A DNA stretch of 64,000 bases from Microbacterium aoyamense (lineage in GTDB: Bacteria > Actinomycetota > Actinomycetes > Actinomycetales > Microbacteriaceae), in the NCBI RefSeq assembly GCF_023155855.1, contig NZ_JAKNUT010000001.1:682001-746000 (forward strand), read 5' to 3'. Positions 7,484-15,485 of this stretch are shown here, piece by piece. Below the pieces are notes generated by a model. It worked only from the letters and a program-made list of their open reading frames with translations, did not search any database and was not told the origin of the DNA. Position 1 is the first letter of the stretch; the number at the start of each line of letters is the position of its first letter. The translations under genes were made by a program, and so were the position numbers.

Positions 7484-10400
7484 TCAGGCGTCGTCGCGGC
7501 GCTCGTCGGCGGCATCCGGCTCCTCACCGGAACCGTCGGCGGCACCCGCATCCACCTCGTCAGCCGAACCGTCTCCCGTGGCCGCATCGGCGCCCTCGGA
7601 CTCGGCCGTTTCCGACGGCTCGGGAGCTCCGACCGGCTCGACCAGCTCGGTGATCGCCGGATCAGCCGAGTGACCGCCGTCAGGATCCGCCCCGGAACCG
7701 TCGGCGGCACCCGCATCCACCTCGTCAGCCGAACCGTCTCCCGTGGCCGCATCGGCGCCCTCGGACTCGGCCGTCTCCGACGGCTCGGGAGCCCCGATGG
7801 GCTCGGCGACCGCGTCGAGATCCGGCTCGGCGACTGCGTCGAGCTCCGGCTCGGCCGCAACGTCGACGACAGCCGGCGCTTCGGCGACGAGGACCGCACC
7901 GGTGGCCAGGGCCGCTTCGCGCTCGCGGCGCTCGCGGCGGGTCTCGAATGCGGGGGTGTCCGTCGCCACGGCGGGTGCGGCATCCGCCTCTTCGACGGCT
8001 GACCCCGCCTTCGCTGCGCGACGCGCGGCTCGGCGCTCCTTGGCGCCCTCGACGAGGTTGTAGAGCGTCGGCAGCACGAGCAGCGTCAGCACGGTCGACG
8101 ACACGAGTCCGCCGATCACGACGATCGCGAGCGGCTGCGAGATGAAGCCGCCGTGGCCCGTGATGCCGAGCGCCATCGGGGTGAGCGCGAAGATCGTCGC
8201 GAGCGCCGTCATGAGGATCGGGCGCAGACGCCTCGACCCGCCGGCGATCGTCGCGTCGTGCGCCGACAGGCCCTTGAGTCGGTACTGGTTGACGAGGTCG
8301 ACGAGCACGATGGCGTTCGTCACGACGATGCCGATGAGCATCAGCACGCCGATGAGGGACGCGACGCCGAGCGGCACGCCCGTCGCGATCTGCAGCAGGA
8401 TCGCGCCGGTCGCCGCGAACGGCACCGAGACGAGCAGCAGGAGCGGCTGGCGGAGCGACTTGAACGTCGCGACCATGACGATGTAGACGATCAGGATGGC
8501 CGCGAGGAGCGCCAGGCCGAGCTGCGAGAACGCGTCCGCCTGCTGCGTCACGACACCGCCGAGGGACGCATCGGCCGACGACGGCAGGTCGGCGTCCTCG
8601 AGCGCTGTCGTCACGGAAGCCGTCGTGGCCTGCAGGTTGTCGGTCGAGGGCGTGACCGTGACGGTCGCCGTGCGCTGCCCGCCCTCGGTCGTGATCGAGG
8701 TGGGGCCCTCGGACTCCTCGACGGTCGCGACGTCCGACAGCGGAATCGGCCCTGCGGCCGACGGCACGGTGAGCTCGCTCAGCTCGTCGATCGTCGCCGG
8801 AGTCTGGGATGCCGCGAGGTAGACCGTGAGGCCGGTGTCGTCGATCTCGACCGTGCCGATGCGCTGCGGCTGCATCGTGTTGGAGACGAGCGCGCCGACC
8901 GCGACTTCCGACAGGCCGAGTTCGGCGGCCTTCTCGCGGTCGACCGTCACCGAGATGTACGGGAGGGATGCCGAGAGGTTGCTCGAGACCTGACCCACGC
9001 CGTCGACCCCTGTCACGGCGTCGACGACGGCATCCGTCGCCTCCTGGAGGGTGGACGAATCGGGTGCCGTGACGTCGATCGCGATGTCGGTCGACCCGAA
9101 GCCTCCGCTGGACGCCGCGATCGTGATGGTCCCGACGTCATCGAGGTCGGCGACGGCGTTCTGGACGTCCTCGCGCACCTGCACCTGGTCGGCGTCGGCG
9201 TCGGTCGTGATCGAGTAGGTGATGCCGCTGCCGCCGCCCGTGAAGGCGTCGCGCAGCGCCGAACCGCTGGAGCCGATCGAGACCTGGACGGTCTCGATGC
9301 CGGGGACGTCCGGCAGCGCGGCTTCGACGGTCTCGGCCGCGGCCGACTCCGCCTCGAGGCTCGGCGCTGCGCCGATCGTCTGGGTCATCGTGAAGGTGTT
9401 CTGCCCCGAGTCGCCGAGGAAGTTCGTCTTCATGAAGGGCGCAGCCGCGATCGTTCCGCCGAGGACGAGCACCGCCAGGATGAGGGTGACGGCCGAGTGC
9501 TTGAGCGTCCAGCGCAGAATCGGCAGGTAGGCCTTCTGCAGACGCGACGGCGGCGCCTTCTCGTCTTCGGGGTCGATCGCGCGACCTTCGGCATCCAGCA
9601 GCGGCTTTCCGGGACGCAGGAACCAGTAGGCGAGAACGGGCACGATCGTGAGCGCCACGAGGAGCGAGGCGACCATCGCGATCGTGATCGTGAGGGCGAA
9701 CGGGCGGAAGAGCTCACCCGTGATGTCGCCGACGAAGGCGATCGGCAGGAAGACCGCGACCGTCGTGATCGTCGACGACGTGATCGCGGTCGCCACCTCG
9801 CGCACCGCGAGCAGGATCGACGCCTTCTTGTCCGCGTCACCGACGTAGTGCCGCTTGATGTTCTCGATCACGACGATCGAGTCGTCGACGACGCGACCGA
9901 TCGCGATCGTGAGCGCACCCAGGGTCAGGATGTTGAGGGAGTAGCCGAAGGCCTGGATGCCGATGAACGTGATGAGCACGCTCGTGGGGATCGAGATCGC
10001 CGTGACCAGGGTCGACCGCACCGACATGAGGAACAGCAGGATGATGAGCACCGCGAAGACGAGGCCGAGCATGCCCTCGACGGCCAGGGTCTCGATCGAG
10101 TCCTGGATGTAGGGCGCCTGGTCGAAGACGATCGTGAAGGTCGCGCCGTCGAGGCTCTTCTCGAGGTCGGGCAGCACCGCGATGACGCCCTTCGAGACGT
10201 CCACCGTGTTCGCCGAGGGAAGCTTCGTGACCGCGATCGTGAGCGCCGGCTCGCCGTCGACGCGCGAGATCGACGTCACCGGGTCCTGCGTTTGCTCGAC
10301 CGTCGCGACATCGGCGATCGTCAGCGCGCCGGCCTGGAACTGGGTGGCATCCGCCGGCACGAGCGGCAGCGCCGCGAGCTCGTCGACCGACGTGATCTTC

Positions 10401-11092
10401 GTGCCGGTCTGCACCGTGAGGGTCTCGTCGTTCTCGGTGATCTCGCCGCCGGGGAACAGCACGCCGTTCTGATCGAGGGCATCCCGGATCGCCTGCTGCG
10501 TGTAGCCGGCGGCGGCGAGGGCCTCCTGGTCGGGCGTGATCGTGATGCGCTGGCCGACGCCGCCGACGATCTGGGCGGCGTTGACGCCTTCGACGTCTTC
10601 GAGGTCGGGGATGACGGATGCCTCGAGCTGAGCCTGGATCGTCTCGGCGTCGTCGTAGCCGGTGACCGCGACCTGGATGACCGGGAAGTCGTCGATGCTC
10701 GCCGACAGCACTTGGGGATCGACGCCGTCGGGCAGGTCGGACGAGATGCGGTTGATCGCCTGCGTCATCTTCTGCTCGGCGGTCGCGAGATCGGTGCCGT
10801 AGGCGAACGAGGCCTGCACGATCGACGCGTTCGTCGTGCTCGTGGCGGTGCTCGTCTCGAGTCCGGGCACGCCCTGGATCGCGGCCTCGATGGGCCCCGA
10901 GACATCGTTGTTGACCACTTCGGGCGACGCGCCCGGGTACGTCGAGACGACGATGAGCGCGGGGAACTCGATCGACGGGATGAGCTCCTGTTTGAGATTC
11001 GTGAGCGCGAGCCCGCCGAAGATCGCCGCGACGATCGTGATGAGGGCGATGAGCGCGCGGTTGCGCAGGCTCAGGACGGCGAGGTTCGACAC
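7484..11092 (-). CDS. RND-superfamily efflux permease (HAE1/SwrC-like)
   Basis: A 1202-residue proton-driven exporter of the AcrB/SwrC type working in the cytoplasmic membrane. It has the usual two-fold layout: TM1 (ALIALITIVAAIFGGLAL), a large outer loop, TM2-6 with the proton-relay pair D403-D404 in GRVVDDSIVVIEN, a second outer loop, and TM7-12 ending near residue 1030 (VLTLLVLPTLYNLVEG). A ~160-residue acidic cytoplasmic tail (repeats of Glu, Ala, Asp, Pro) follows and is not part of the family; it holds a tandem duplication. Start GTG 11092 is preceded by AGAGG. No adaptor or outer-membrane partner is nearby, as expected in a Gram-positive. Substrates are unknown. Confidence 0.9.
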   Translation of the reverse strand: MSNLAVLSLRNRALIALITIVAAIFGGLALTNLKQELIPSIEFPALIVVSTYPGASPEVVNNDVSGPIEAAIQGVPGLETSTATSTTNASIVQASFAYGTDLATAEQKMTQAINRISSDLPDGVDPQVLSASIDDFPVIQVAVTGYDDAETIQAQLEASVIPDLEDVEGVNAAQIVGGVGQRITITPDQEALAAAGYTQQAIRDALDQNGVLFPGGEITENDETLTVQTGTKITSVDELAALPLVPADATQFQAGALTIADVATVEQTQDPVTSISRVDGEPALTIAVTKLPSANTVDVSKGVIAVLPDLEKSLDGATFTIVFDQAPYIQDSIETLAVEGMLGLVFAVLIILLFLMSVRSTLVTAISIPTSVLITFIGIQAFGYSLNILTLGALTIAIGRVVDDSIVVIENIKRHYVGDADKKASILLAVREVATAITSSTITTVAVFLPIAFVGDITGELFRPFALTITIAMVASLLVALTIVPVLAYWFLRPGKPLLDAEGRAIDPEDEKAPPSRLQKAYLPILRWTLKHSAVTLILAVLVLGGTIAAAPFMKTNFLGDSGQNTFTMTQTIGAAPSLEAESAAAETVEAALPDVPGIETVQVSIGSSGSALRDAFTGGGSGITYSITTDADADQVQVREDVQNAVADLDDVGTITIAASSGGFGSTDIAIDVTAPDSSTLQEATDAVVDAVTGVDGVGQVSSNLSASLPYISVTVDREKAAELGLSEVAVGALVSNTMQPQRIGTVEIDDTGLTVYLAASQTPATIDELSELTVPSAAGPIPLSDVATVEESEGPTSITTEGGQRTATVTVTPSTDNLQATTASVTTALEDADLPSSADASLGGVVTQQADAFSQLGLALLAAILIVYIVMVATFKSLRQPLLLLVSVPFAATGAILLQIATGVPLGVASLIGVLMLIGIVVTNAIVLVDLVNQYRLKGLSAHDATIAGGSRRLRPILMTALATIFALTPMALGITGHGGFISQPLAIVVIGGLVSSTVLTLLVLPTLYNLVEGAKERRAARRAAKAGSAVEEADAAPAVATDTPAFETRRERREREAALATGAVLVAEAPAVVDVAAEPELDAVAEPDLDAVAEPIGAPEPSETAESEGADAATGDGSADEVDAGAADGSGADPDGGHSADPAITELVEPVGAPEPSETAESEGADAATGDGSADEVDAGAADGSGEEPDAADERRDDA
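7527..7806 (-). repeat. Duplicated ~115-bp segment in the RND tail
   Basis: Bases 7527-7641 and 7692-7806 are nearly identical with an offset of 165 bp. They encode two copies of a ~38-residue acidic block starting GAPEPSETAESEGADAATGD and ending ADEVDAGAADGSG. The few differences are synonymous or in the flanks, so the duplication is recent or kept uniform by recombination. It lies wholly in the predicted disordered C-terminus. Confidence 0.85.
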
Positions 11093-11153
11093 GGTTGCCT
11101 CTGCAGTGATGAAGGATGCCGCGGCCGGCTCGGTGCTGTGTGACCTTCCGCGC

Positions 11154-11171
11154 CGATACGAGAATGTATCG
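11154..11171. promoter_or_regulatory. Inverted repeat upstream of the RND gene
   Basis: CGATAC-gagaat-GTATCG is a perfect 6-bp dyad with a 6-nt spacer. It sits 62 bp before the RND start in the only promoter-sized gap of that gene. Its size suits a TetR- or MarR-type operator, but no such regulator is next to it and no clear -10/-35 pair was found. Confidence 0.35.
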
Positions 11172-11207
11172 ACTCTCAGTATTCCACGGTGGTTCCTGAG
11201 TCCCCGC

Positions 11208-11573
11208 CTACAGGGCGCCTCCGAGCACCAGGCCCAGCCCGGCGGCGGCGACGGTCGCGACCAGGGTGCCGATCGCGTTGGCGACGGCGACCCGTGACTG
11301 CGGTTCCTCGGCGAGCAGCACCGTCGTCACGGCGACCGAGCTGAACGTCGTGTATCCGCCGAGCAGGCCGACGCCGACGATCCACGCGAGCGGCGTGCCG
11401 GGCGCGGACCCCGCGACGACGCCGAGCGCGAACGAGCCCGAGATGTTGACGACGAGGATCCCCCACGGGAACCGTGCACCGACCGCCAGCGTCGTCCAGA
11501 TATCGACGAGGTAGCGCAACGCTGCGCCGACGCCTCCGGCGAGCGCGACGAACAGGAAGAGCAGCGGGGTCAT
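11208..11573 (-). CDS. crcB: Fluoride channel FluC/CrcB, second of a pair
   Basis: A 121-residue protein with four hydrophobic helices that forms half of a dual-topology fluoride channel in the cell membrane. Family marks are GGVGAALRYLVD near the N-terminus, the WGILVVNISGSFALG segment with the conserved Asn, and GLLGGYTTFSSV. Start ATG 11573 (MTPLLF) overlaps the stop of the first crcB by 4 bp (ATGA), so the two subunits are translationally coupled. This fits the Gram-positive arrangement in which two homologous chains form a heterodimer. It protects against cytoplasmic fluoride. Confidence 0.92.
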   Translation of the reverse strand: MTPLLFLFVALAGGVGAALRYLVDIWTTLAVGARFPWGILVVNISGSFALGVVAGSAPGTPLAWIVGVGLLGGYTTFSSVAVTTVLLAEEPQSRVAVANAIGTLVATVAAAGLGLVLGGAL

Positions 11574-11944
11574 GTGCGCGGCCTGCCGATCAGGAGCCCA
11601 GCCCATGCCGCGAGCGTGCCCGCGACGACCGTCGCGAGTGCGATGAGCAGCGCGAACGGCTCGACGGACTGCACCGCGAAGGTGCTGTAGGTCGTGAAGC
11701 CGCCCATGATCCCTGCGCCGAAGAACTGGCGGAGCGCTCGGGAACGCGATGAGTCGGTGCTCCGTGCCGCGAGCCCCGTGACGATCCCGAGTCCGAAGGC
11801 GCCGACGATGTTGATGAGCGGGATGCTGAGCCAGGCCCACGACGGATCCTCGAGCACGATGATCCCCGCACGCAACGCAGTGCCCACAGCGCCGCCCGCG
11901 GCGATCAGGCCGAGGTGCGACCACGAGAACGCCGGTCGGGACAC
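11570..11944 (-). CDS. crcB: Fluoride channel FluC/CrcB, first of a pair
   Basis: A 124-residue, four-helix fluoride channel subunit. It shows AAGGAVGTALRAGI, the pore segment SIPLINIVGAFGLG with Asn, and GIMGGFTTYSTFAV. GTG 11944 was taken as start: TAGCCT stands 6 nt upstream, so the mRNA is probably leaderless. The downstream copy starts inside this gene's stop. No fluoride riboswitch is visible in the 27 bp between this gene and topoisomerase IB. Confidence 0.92.
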   Translation of the reverse strand: MSRPAFSWSHLGLIAAGGAVGTALRAGIIVLEDPSWAWLSIPLINIVGAFGLGIVTGLAARSTDSSRSRALRQFFGAGIMGGFTTYSTFAVQSVEPFALLIALATVVAGTLAAWAGLLIGRPRT

Positions 11945-11950
11945 GCACTC

Positions 11951-11956
11951 AGGCTA
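11951..11956 (-). promoter_or_regulatory. -10 box of leaderless crcB transcript
   Basis: TAGCCT on the minus strand ends 6 nt before GTG 11944, with no ribosome-binding site between. Confidence 0.5.
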
Positions 11957-11971
11957 GCGCCGCGTCGACCG

Positions 11972-12994
11972 TCACCCTCGCTTCTTCGCCTTCCTGCCAC
12001 GGTCGCCCCGACGTGCCTTCTCTCCACCCAGCAGCGACCGGATCCCCGACTCGGGCGTGACGTCGAGATCGATCACGTGACCGCGCGCATAGCGGGCGAA
12101 CACACGCGGGTCGATGTAGCTGCTGCGCGCGACGGCCGGCGTGTTGCCGAGCGCGTCGGAGGTCGCCCGCACAGCGAGGGTCTCTGCGTTACGGCGCTCG
12201 CGGTCGGTCGAGACGAGGCCGATGCGCGCGAGCGACTGTGCCGCGACGATCGTGCCATGGAGCGTGCGGAAGTCCTTCGCCGTGAAGGCGCCGCCCGTCA
12301 GCGAGCGGACATGGTCGTTGACCTCCGAGGGCTTGAGCGCGACGCGCCGCGATCCCTTGCGATAGGCGAGCAGAGAAGAGCGCGGCCTCCCCTGCACGAG
12401 CACCGCGATGACGTCGGCGAGGTCTTCGTCGTCCACCTCGATCCACGCGCGCTTTCCGCTCTTCCCGGGGAACGAGAGGGTGACGGTGGATGCCTCGACC
12501 GCCGCATCCCGTCTCTCCAACGTCGTGAGCCCGCGGCTGCCGTGCTTCTCGAGGTAGCGGGCCGATCCGATCCGCGGCGCCGCGGTGTCGAGCAGCCGGA
12601 ACGACACCGCGAGGACGCGCTCGCGATCGAGTTCTGTGCGGTGCATGCTGCGGGTCACCTGGCGGCGCGCACTCGGCAGCGCCGCGGCGAGCGCGAGCGC
12701 ACGGGCGAACTTGCCCTTGTCGCGACGCTCGCGCCAGAGCGGATGATAGAGGTACTGGCGGCGGCCCGCGTCATCCGTCCCCACGGCCTGGATGTGTCCG
12801 AGCGGCTCGACGCTGATCCACACGTCGGTCCACGCGGGAGGAATCACGAGCGCCGCGATGCGGTCGCGCTCGTCCTCGGACGCGGCATCGCCGGTCGGGG
12901 CCTCGTAGCGGAAGCCTCTGCCGGATCGGATGCGTCGCAGCCCCGGATCGTCGCCCGGTGCGACGCGGACGAGTCCGGAGCCCTGGCGGCTCAG
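11972..12994 (-). CDS. DNA topoisomerase IB (probable CTG start)
   Basis: A poxvirus-like type IB topoisomerase that nicks one DNA strand through a 3'-phosphotyrosine. Motifs include IPPAWTDVWISVEPLGHIQA, GRRQYLYHPLWRERRDKGKF, DFRTLHGT (catalytic Arg and His region) and VARSSYIDPRV with the active Tyr. The first ATG/GTG in frame is GTG 12847, but family homology clearly continues upstream as LRRIRSGRGFRYEAP and RDRIAALV. The frame has no ATG, GTG or TTG there. A CTG at 12994-12992 overlaps the TGA of the upstream gene (CTGA) and would give 340 residues, the family's normal length. I therefore place the start there; a start at 12847 would lose 49 conserved residues. Confidence 0.8.
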   Translation of the reverse strand: MSRQGSGLVRVAPGDDPGLRRIRSGRGFRYEAPTGDAASEDERDRIAALVIPPAWTDVWISVEPLGHIQAVGTDDAGRRQYLYHPLWRERRDKGKFARALALAAALPSARRQVTRSMHRTELDRERVLAVSFRLLDTAAPRIGSARYLEKHGSRGLTTLERRDAAVEASTVTLSFPGKSGKRAWIEVDDEDLADVIAVLVQGRPRSSLLAYRKGSRRVALKPSEVNDHVRSLTGGAFTAKDFRTLHGTIVAAQSLARIGLVSTDRERRNAETLAVRATSDALGNTPAVARSSYIDPRVFARYARGHVIDLDVTPESGIRSLLGGEKARRGDRGRKAKKRG

Positions 12995-13260
12995 TGGTTC
13001 CGGAGCATCGCGATGAGCTCCGCCTTGCGCGTGCCCGAGTAGCCCGTGACGCCGAGCTCCTTCGCGCGCTTGCGCAGCTCAGGGACCGTCCAGTCCTCGT
13101 AGTCGCCGGCCTTGCCACCGCGACGGCCGACGGCCTTCGCTCCGTCGCGGGCGACGGCATTGGAGATGCGTGCGGCCTTCTCTTTCGACGCGCCCTGCTT
13201 GCGCAGCTCGTCGTAGAGATCCGGCTCGTTCAGCGTGCGCGATGCGCGACGTCGCGGCAT
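12991..13260 (-). CDS. DUF7218/Rho N-terminal (SAP-like) domain protein
   Basis: An 89-residue basic protein. The first half (LYDELRKQGASKEKAARISNA) is the DUF7218-like helical region. The second half (WTVPELRKRAKELGVTGYSG then RKAELIAMLRNH) is a helix-extended-helix fold like the Rho N-terminal or SAP nucleic-acid-binding domain. The start is supported by AGGAGGACTC just upstream. It lies directly before topoisomerase IB and its stop overlaps that gene's likely CTG codon, hinting at coupled translation and a DNA-binding role. Confidence 0.8.
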   Translation of the reverse strand: MPRRRASRTLNEPDLYDELRKQGASKEKAARISNAVARDGAKAVGRRGGKAGDYEDWTVPELRKRAKELGVTGYSGTRKAELIAMLRNH

Positions 13261-13457
13261 GAGTCCTCCTTCGTCCCGCTTCCGAAGCTAGGGATCCGGG
13301 GCACTGCACAGGTAGGGCTTGACAGCGGAGTTCGTAGCACCGCCCAGACGTCAGGCGCAAGCCCTCCCCCGTTTCGGCGGAACGGTGGGAGCGTGTTCAA
13401 GTGCCCACGAGGCACACCGGAGCGTTCGCCTCGCACCGGAAAGAGAAGGAGAACGTC

Positions 13458-13622
13458 ATGAACATCCTGCTGATCATCATCATCGTGGTCGCCATCGTGC
13501 TCGCCATCGTCGGAGGAATGGGCCAGGCACTCAGCTGGCTGCTCTGGGTCGCGCTGATCGTGGGTGTGATCGCCCTGATCGCCCTGCTCTTCCGCCTCAT
13601 CAGCGGCAGCCGCCGCACCTGA
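13458..13622 (+). CDS. Small hydrophobic membrane protein (54 aa)
   Basis: It has two membrane helices: MNILLIIIIVVAIVLAIVGG and LLWVALIVGVIALIALLFRL, then a short basic tail (SGSRRT). ATG 13458 is preceded by a strong AAGGAG (13446-13451). It is a clear paralogue of the 52-residue protein at 33991-34149. Function unknown. It is followed by a strong hairpin terminator. Confidence 0.75.
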   Translation: MNILLIIIIVVAIVLAIVGGMGQALSWLLWVALIVGVIALIALLFRLISGSRRT

Positions 13623-13645
13623 CCACAGCTTCCTCTCCCCGGAAG

Positions 13646-13687
13646 ACGACGGGATGCCGTGACCACTCGGTCACGGCATCCCGTCGT
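13646..13687. terminator. Bidirectional hairpin terminator
   Basis: A perfect 19-bp stem (13646-13664 with 13669-13687) with a 4-nt loop ACTC, followed on the plus strand by TTCC. It lies between the convergent small membrane protein gene and the MerR gene and can serve both. Confidence 0.8.
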
Positions 13688-13692
13688 TTCCG

Positions 13693-14451
13693 CTAGAGGT
13701 TCGCCTCCGCGTAGACGCGGAGCGCGTCGCGGACGAACTCGGCGCCGGACTGGCCGCCGTAGTTCTTCCCGAACCGCGGATCGGCGACGTACATCTCGCC
13801 GAGCCCGATGACGTAGCCCTTCACGTCGCCGCCGGGTGCCGCGGCGGGAGTGCCGGGCACTCCCGTCAGCCACTCGACGTGCTGCTTCGCGAGCACCTGC
13901 GCCTCGGCACCGGCGGGGTCGATCCCCCGCTCGGCGGCGGCGGTCCAGTCGCTCGAGAGCTGCGCTGTGCGCTGATTCCACGCCGCCTTGTCGTCGGCGC
14001 TCATGCCGCGCCACCAGGCGTCGCCGGTCGCGTACGCGTCCTTTCCCCAACGCTCTTCGACCTCCTCCCGGTACTGGGTGTGGTCGAAGCCGTCGAACAT
14101 GTTCTCTGCCATGAGTCGTTCACCTCCTCTCAATGCCGTGATGGTGGATTCGACCGACGCGATCTGGCGCGCCAGTCGGCTCTGCTCCTCGTGCAGCCAC
14201 GCCAGGTGGCCTTCGAGCGCGGTCTCCTCGCGCTCCTCCCGATCGAGGACGTCGGCGATCTGCGGGAGTCCGAGACCGAGCTCGCGCAGCAGCAGGATCC
14301 GCTGCAGGCGCACGAGCGCCGCCGCGTCGTAGTGGCGGTAGCCGTTCGATGCGACGCTCGACGGCGGCAGCAGGCCGATGTCGTCGTAGTGCCGCAGGGT
14401 GCGGCTCGTCGTGCCTGCGATCTTCGCGATCTGCTGGATCGACCACTCCAT
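13693..14451 (-). CDS. MerR family regulator with TipAS ligand-binding domain
   Basis: A 252-residue transcription activator. Residues 1-70 are the MerR winged-helix (WSIQQIAKIAGTTSRTLRHYDDIGLLPPS...GYRHYD). A coiled-coil dimer helix follows (about 75-115). The C-terminal ~130 residues (ENMFDGFDHTQYREEVEERWG, DAWWRGMSADDKAAW, KQHVEWLTG) match the TipAS antibiotic-recognition domain. ATG 14451 follows AGGGAG by 7 nt. Its own promoter carries a MerR-type dyad in a 19-bp spacer, so it is probably autoregulated. TipAL proteins respond to thiopeptides; the ligand here is unknown. Confidence 0.88.
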   Translation of the reverse strand: MEWSIQQIAKIAGTTSRTLRHYDDIGLLPPSSVASNGYRHYDAAALVRLQRILLLRELGLGLPQIADVLDREEREETALEGHLAWLHEEQSRLARQIASVESTITALRGGERLMAENMFDGFDHTQYREEVEERWGKDAYATGDAWWRGMSADDKAAWNQRTAQLSSDWTAAAERGIDPAGAEAQVLAKQHVEWLTGVPGTPAAAPGGDVKGYVIGLGEMYVADPRFGKNYGGQSGAEFVRDALRVYAEANL

Positions 14452-14476
14452 GTCGTTCTCCCTTCGTTCATGGACC

Positions 14477-14507
14477 ACGCTAAAGGTTGACGTTGCGTCA
14501 AGGTCAA
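14477..14507 (-). promoter_or_regulatory. MerR-type promoter with 19-bp spacer and dyad
   Basis: On the minus strand TTGACC (14507-14502) and TAGCGT (14482-14477) are separated by exactly 19 nt. The spacer contains the dyad TTGACG-TTG-CGTCAA (14487-14501). A long spacer with a centred dyad is the hallmark of MerR-activated promoters. Confidence 0.7.
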
Positions 14508-14537
14508 GTCGGGATGCTGGGAAACTTCCGCGCCTCA

Positions 14538-14589
14538 TTGCAGACTCGCGATATATCGTGTTACGCTGGCCTCAACGCGATATATCGCG
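14538..14589 (+). promoter_or_regulatory. PadR-type double operator and promoter
   Basis: CGATATATCG occurs twice, at 14549-14558 and 14578-14587. The second is the centre of a 14-bp perfect palindrome (14576-14589). Candidate promoter boxes are TTGCAG (14538-14543) and TACGCT (14562-14567) with an 18-bp spacer. The first operator is in the spacer and the second over the start region, a repression layout. The PadR gene two positions downstream is the obvious regulator. Confidence 0.65.
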
Positions 14590-14615
14590 ATCGAGAACTC
14601 ACCCAGGAGGAGAAC

Positions 14616-15485
14616 ATGACCTTCGAGAAGTGGATCGTCCACCCCGGAGAAACCCGCGTCATCGACATCGAGTCGGCGACATCGCTGAAGGTCGGCCTCG
14701 TCGGCGGCCAGATCGACGTCGTCGCCCACGACGAGCCGGGACTGCGCATCGAGGTGCACGGCGTGACCGTGAAGGACCTTCGCATCGAGGTGACCGGCGA
14801 TGCCGTCGAGATCGACCATCCGCAGCTGCGGTGGGACAACTTCCTCGAGGTGTTCCGCAACTTCGGCGCCGGCGGCCCCAAGGCCGAGATCAGCGTCGCG
14901 GTTCCCCGCGACATCGCCCTGACCCTCGGCGTCGTGTCGGCGAGCGCGCTCGTGTCGGCCATCCGCAACGACGCGCGTCTCAACACCGTCTCGGGCGATC
15001 TCATCGTCGATGGGATCACGGGCAACCTGACCATCAACGCCGTCTCGGGCGACGTGCAGGTGCGCGAGCTGCGCGGCGCACTGTCGGCGAACAGCGTCTC
15101 GGGCGACGTCGCCGCGACGGGCACGCTCACCAAGGCGACGATCGACACCGTGTCGGGCGCGATGGTCGTCGACTCGACGGGCCCGATCCACGCGATCAAC
15201 CTCAACACCGTGAGCGGCAGCTCGACGGTCCGCCTCGACGAGGGCCTTCCGGCCAACTACGTCGTACGCAGCGTCAGCGGCACCGTGCAGATCGACAGCG
15301 TCGTGCGTTCGGGCAACGGCGCGGGCCCGACGACGAATTTCACCGGTTCGATCGGCGAGCTCAGCGGCAGCTTCGTCGACGTCCGCGCGAACTCGGTATC
15401 GGGTGATGTGACGGTCCTGCGCCGGGCGATCGCCGCCGCCCCGGCTCCGGAGCAGGTCGCCGGCGTCGATGAGGAGGAGTGGTGA
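14616..15485 (+). CDS. DUF4097 beta-strand repeat protein
   Basis: A 289-residue protein made of repeating short beta units. The phrase VSGD/VSGS recurs (NTVSGDLIV, NAVSGDVQV, NSVSGDVAA, NTVSGSSTV, NSVSGDVTV), as in DUF4097 right-handed beta-helix proteins. There is no signal peptide or membrane helix. ATG 14616 is preceded by AGGAGG (14605-14610). The stop TGA shares its A with the ATG of the PadR gene, so the pair is coupled. Members are often linked to envelope-stress or PadR circuits; the role here is unknown. Confidence 0.85.
   Translation: MTFEKWIVHPGETRVIDIESATSLKVGLVGGQIDVVAHDEPGLRIEVHGVTVKDLRIEVTGDAVEIDHPQLRWDNFLEVFRNFGAGGPKAEISVAVPRDIALTLGVVSASALVSAIRNDARLNTVSGDLIVDGITGNLTINAVSGDVQVRELRGALSANSVSGDVAATGTLTKATIDTVSGAMVVDSTGPIHAINLNTVSGSSTVRLDEGLPANYVVRSVSGTVQIDSVVRSGNGAGPTTNFTGSIGELSGSFVDVRANSVSGDVTVLRRAIAAAPAPEQVAGVDEEEW

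Noticed and set aside
8153..11143. A 996-codon plus-strand frame opposite the RND gene
   Set aside because: Arg/Asp-rich shadow; the minus strand carries clear RND motifs.
11945..11971. Fluoride riboswitch before the FluC pair
   Set aside because: The gap is only 27 bp and the -10 box leaves no leader.
13319..13324. TTGACA as the -35 of the 54-residue membrane protein gene
   Set aside because: No -10-like hexamer 16-19 nt downstream.
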